Assembly (NCBI GenBank): GCA_030043285.1
Contig: JASHXZ010000466.1
Coordinates: forward strand, 1 to 6,340
Source of the DNA: Xanthobacteraceae bacterium
GTDB taxonomy: Bacteria; Pseudomonadota; Alphaproteobacteria; Rhizobiales; Xanthobacteraceae
Length of the DNA stretch: 6,340 nucleotides
Reading direction: 5' to 3'
The position numbers and the translations under genes are program-made. Positions 5,365-6,340 of the stretch are shown here, piece after piece. The notes under the pieces are model-generated. The model was not told the origin of the DNA, ran no database searches, and worked only from the letters and a program-made list of their open reading frames with translations. Each line of letters starts with the position of its first letter. Positions within the stretch are counted from its first letter, which is position 1.

Positions 5365-6339
5365 ATGCGGGTGCTGAAATCGTTGCAGCTGGCAGGCTTG
5401 GCATTCGCCGCGGCTCTGGTCGCAATGCCGGCGGCGCGCGCTGCCGACACCGTCCAGATCGGCTCGGTTGATGCCAGCTCGACCAGTCTGTGGCCGCTGC
5501 ACGCCGCTATCACCAATGGCTTTTTTGCCGCCGAGAACATCAAAGTCGATGTGGTCTTTGCCCAATCCAACGCTTCGGTGATCCAGCAGCTTGCCGCCGG
5601 CTCATTCAACATCGCGCCGACCGCCGGCATGGTCGACCCGATCCGCGCTGTGAGCAAAGGCGCACCGGTCGCGCTCATCCGCATCGTCATTCCCGCGCCA
5701 CCCTATGCGCTGTTGGCAAAGCCGAGCATCGGCAAGATCGAGGAGCTGAAGGGCAAGACCCTCATCATCGGCGGGCCCAAGGACATCACCCGCATTTTCA
5801 CCGAGCGGATGCTCGCCCCGCACGGGCTGAAACCGGGCGACTACGATTACGTGTTCGCCGGCGCCACCAGCGCACGCTTCGCGGCGCTCAAATCCGGCGC
5901 GGTCGATGCGGCGCTGTTGACCACGCCGTTCAATTTCTTCGCCGAGACCGAAGGCTACCACAATCTCGGCTTCACCTTCGATTATCTGCCGAAAATGCCG
6001 TTCGCCGGCATGGCGGTGAACCGCGAGTGGGCGTCGAAAAATGCCGACGTGGTGCGGCGCTTTCTCGATGCCTATGACAAGGGCGTCGCCTGGTTCTACG
6101 ATCCCGCCAATCGTGCGGCTGCCATTGCGCTGCAATTGCAGACCAGCAAGGTGGCCAGGGAGGACGTCGAGAAGGCCTACGCCTTCATGCACGACAAGAA
6201 TCTGTTCGAGCGCGCCGGAACGGTCTCGAAACAAAGCGTCCAGACCGTCATCGACGCATTGCGCGATCTCGGCGATCTCGGCGCCGATTTCAAGATCGAT
6301 CGCCTGCTGCTGCCGGGCGTAACCCGCGTCGTGGACTAG
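5365..6339 (+). CDS. ABC transporter periplasmic substrate-binding protein, NMT1/SsuA-like (second of a tandem pair)
   Basis: The 324-residue preprotein has a clear signal peptide: Arg2 and Lys5, a hydrophobic core LAGLAFAAALVAM (9-21), and ARA-ADT cleavage after residue 26. The mature domain matches the preceding protein throughout, with WPLHAAITNGFFAAENIK, VIQQLAAGSFNI, GAPVALIRI, IEELKGKTLIIGGPKDITR and SGAVDAALL. The frame stays open far upstream (to an ATG at 5107), but that extension lies inside the previous gene and lacks a signal peptide. The ATG at 5365 gives a perfect export signal, and GGAG (5350-5353) lies 11 bases before it, slightly long, so translation may depend on coupling across the 8-base gap. 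The gene ends with TAG one base before the window edge. It probably either serves the same permease with a different ligand or replaces its twin under other conditions. No permease or ATPase gene is visible. Confidence 0.93.
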   Translation: MRVLKSLQLAGLAFAAALVAMPAARAADTVQIGSVDASSTSLWPLHAAITNGFFAAENIKVDVVFAQSNASVIQQLAAGSFNIAPTAGMVDPIRAVSKGAPVALIRIVIPAPPYALLAKPSIGKIEELKGKTLIIGGPKDITRIFTERMLAPHGLKPGDYDYVFAGATSARFAALKSGAVDAALLTTPFNFFAETEGYHNLGFTFDYLPKMPFAGMAVNREWASKNADVVRRFLDAYDKGVAWFYDPANRAAAIALQLQTSKVAREDVEKAYAFMHDKNLFERAGTVSKQSVQTVIDALRDLGDLGADFKIDRLLLPGVTRVVD

Positions 6340-6340
6340 C

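Overview
The window is GC-rich, with strong G/C preference at third codon positions. Its gene content (a stand-alone ThDP enzyme, an IorA-type [2Fe-2S] protein, an isochorismatase-fold hydrolase, a NodB-fold hydrolase and NMT1/SsuA-like binding proteins) suggests the chromosome of an alphaproteobacterium, probably of the Bradyrhizobium/Rhodopseudomonas type. That placement rests on gene style and composition, not on a marker gene. There are no tRNA or rRNA genes, insertion sequences, CRISPR arrays or integrase genes.

Layout: positions 2-61 hold the last 19 codons of a plus-strand gene entering from the left. It converges on a minus-strand gene (135-1910) for a ThDP-dependent decarboxylase/carboligase-like enzyme. 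Behind that on the minus strand, after a 139-base gap, is a small [2Fe-2S] subunit of the xanthine dehydrogenase/isoquinoline oxidoreductase family (2050-2502); no molybdenum-binding partner gene is visible. A 260-base divergent region (2503-2762) carries weak candidate promoters for both directions and several short inverted repeats.

From 2763 to the end runs a tight plus-strand operon with gaps of 2, 12 and 8 bases: an isochorismatase-family cysteine amidohydrolase with an intact Asp-Lys-Cys triad, a cytoplasmic polysaccharide-deacetylase-fold hydrolase resembling the PuuE allantoinase branch, and two tandem, gap-free paralogous periplasmic binding proteins. The permease and ATPase of the transporter are not in the window and may lie just downstream.

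Together this reads as a small-molecule uptake and catabolism locus. A solute, possibly a nitrogenous heterocycle or amide, would be captured by the two binding proteins. In the cytoplasm it would be hydrolysed at C-N bonds by the deacetylase-fold and isochorismatase-fold enzymes, with a hydroxylase using the [2Fe-2S] subunit and a ThDP-dependent step on a 2-oxo acid. The enzyme families are clear; the substrate and the order of steps are inference. The locus does not match a characterised pathway that I recognise.
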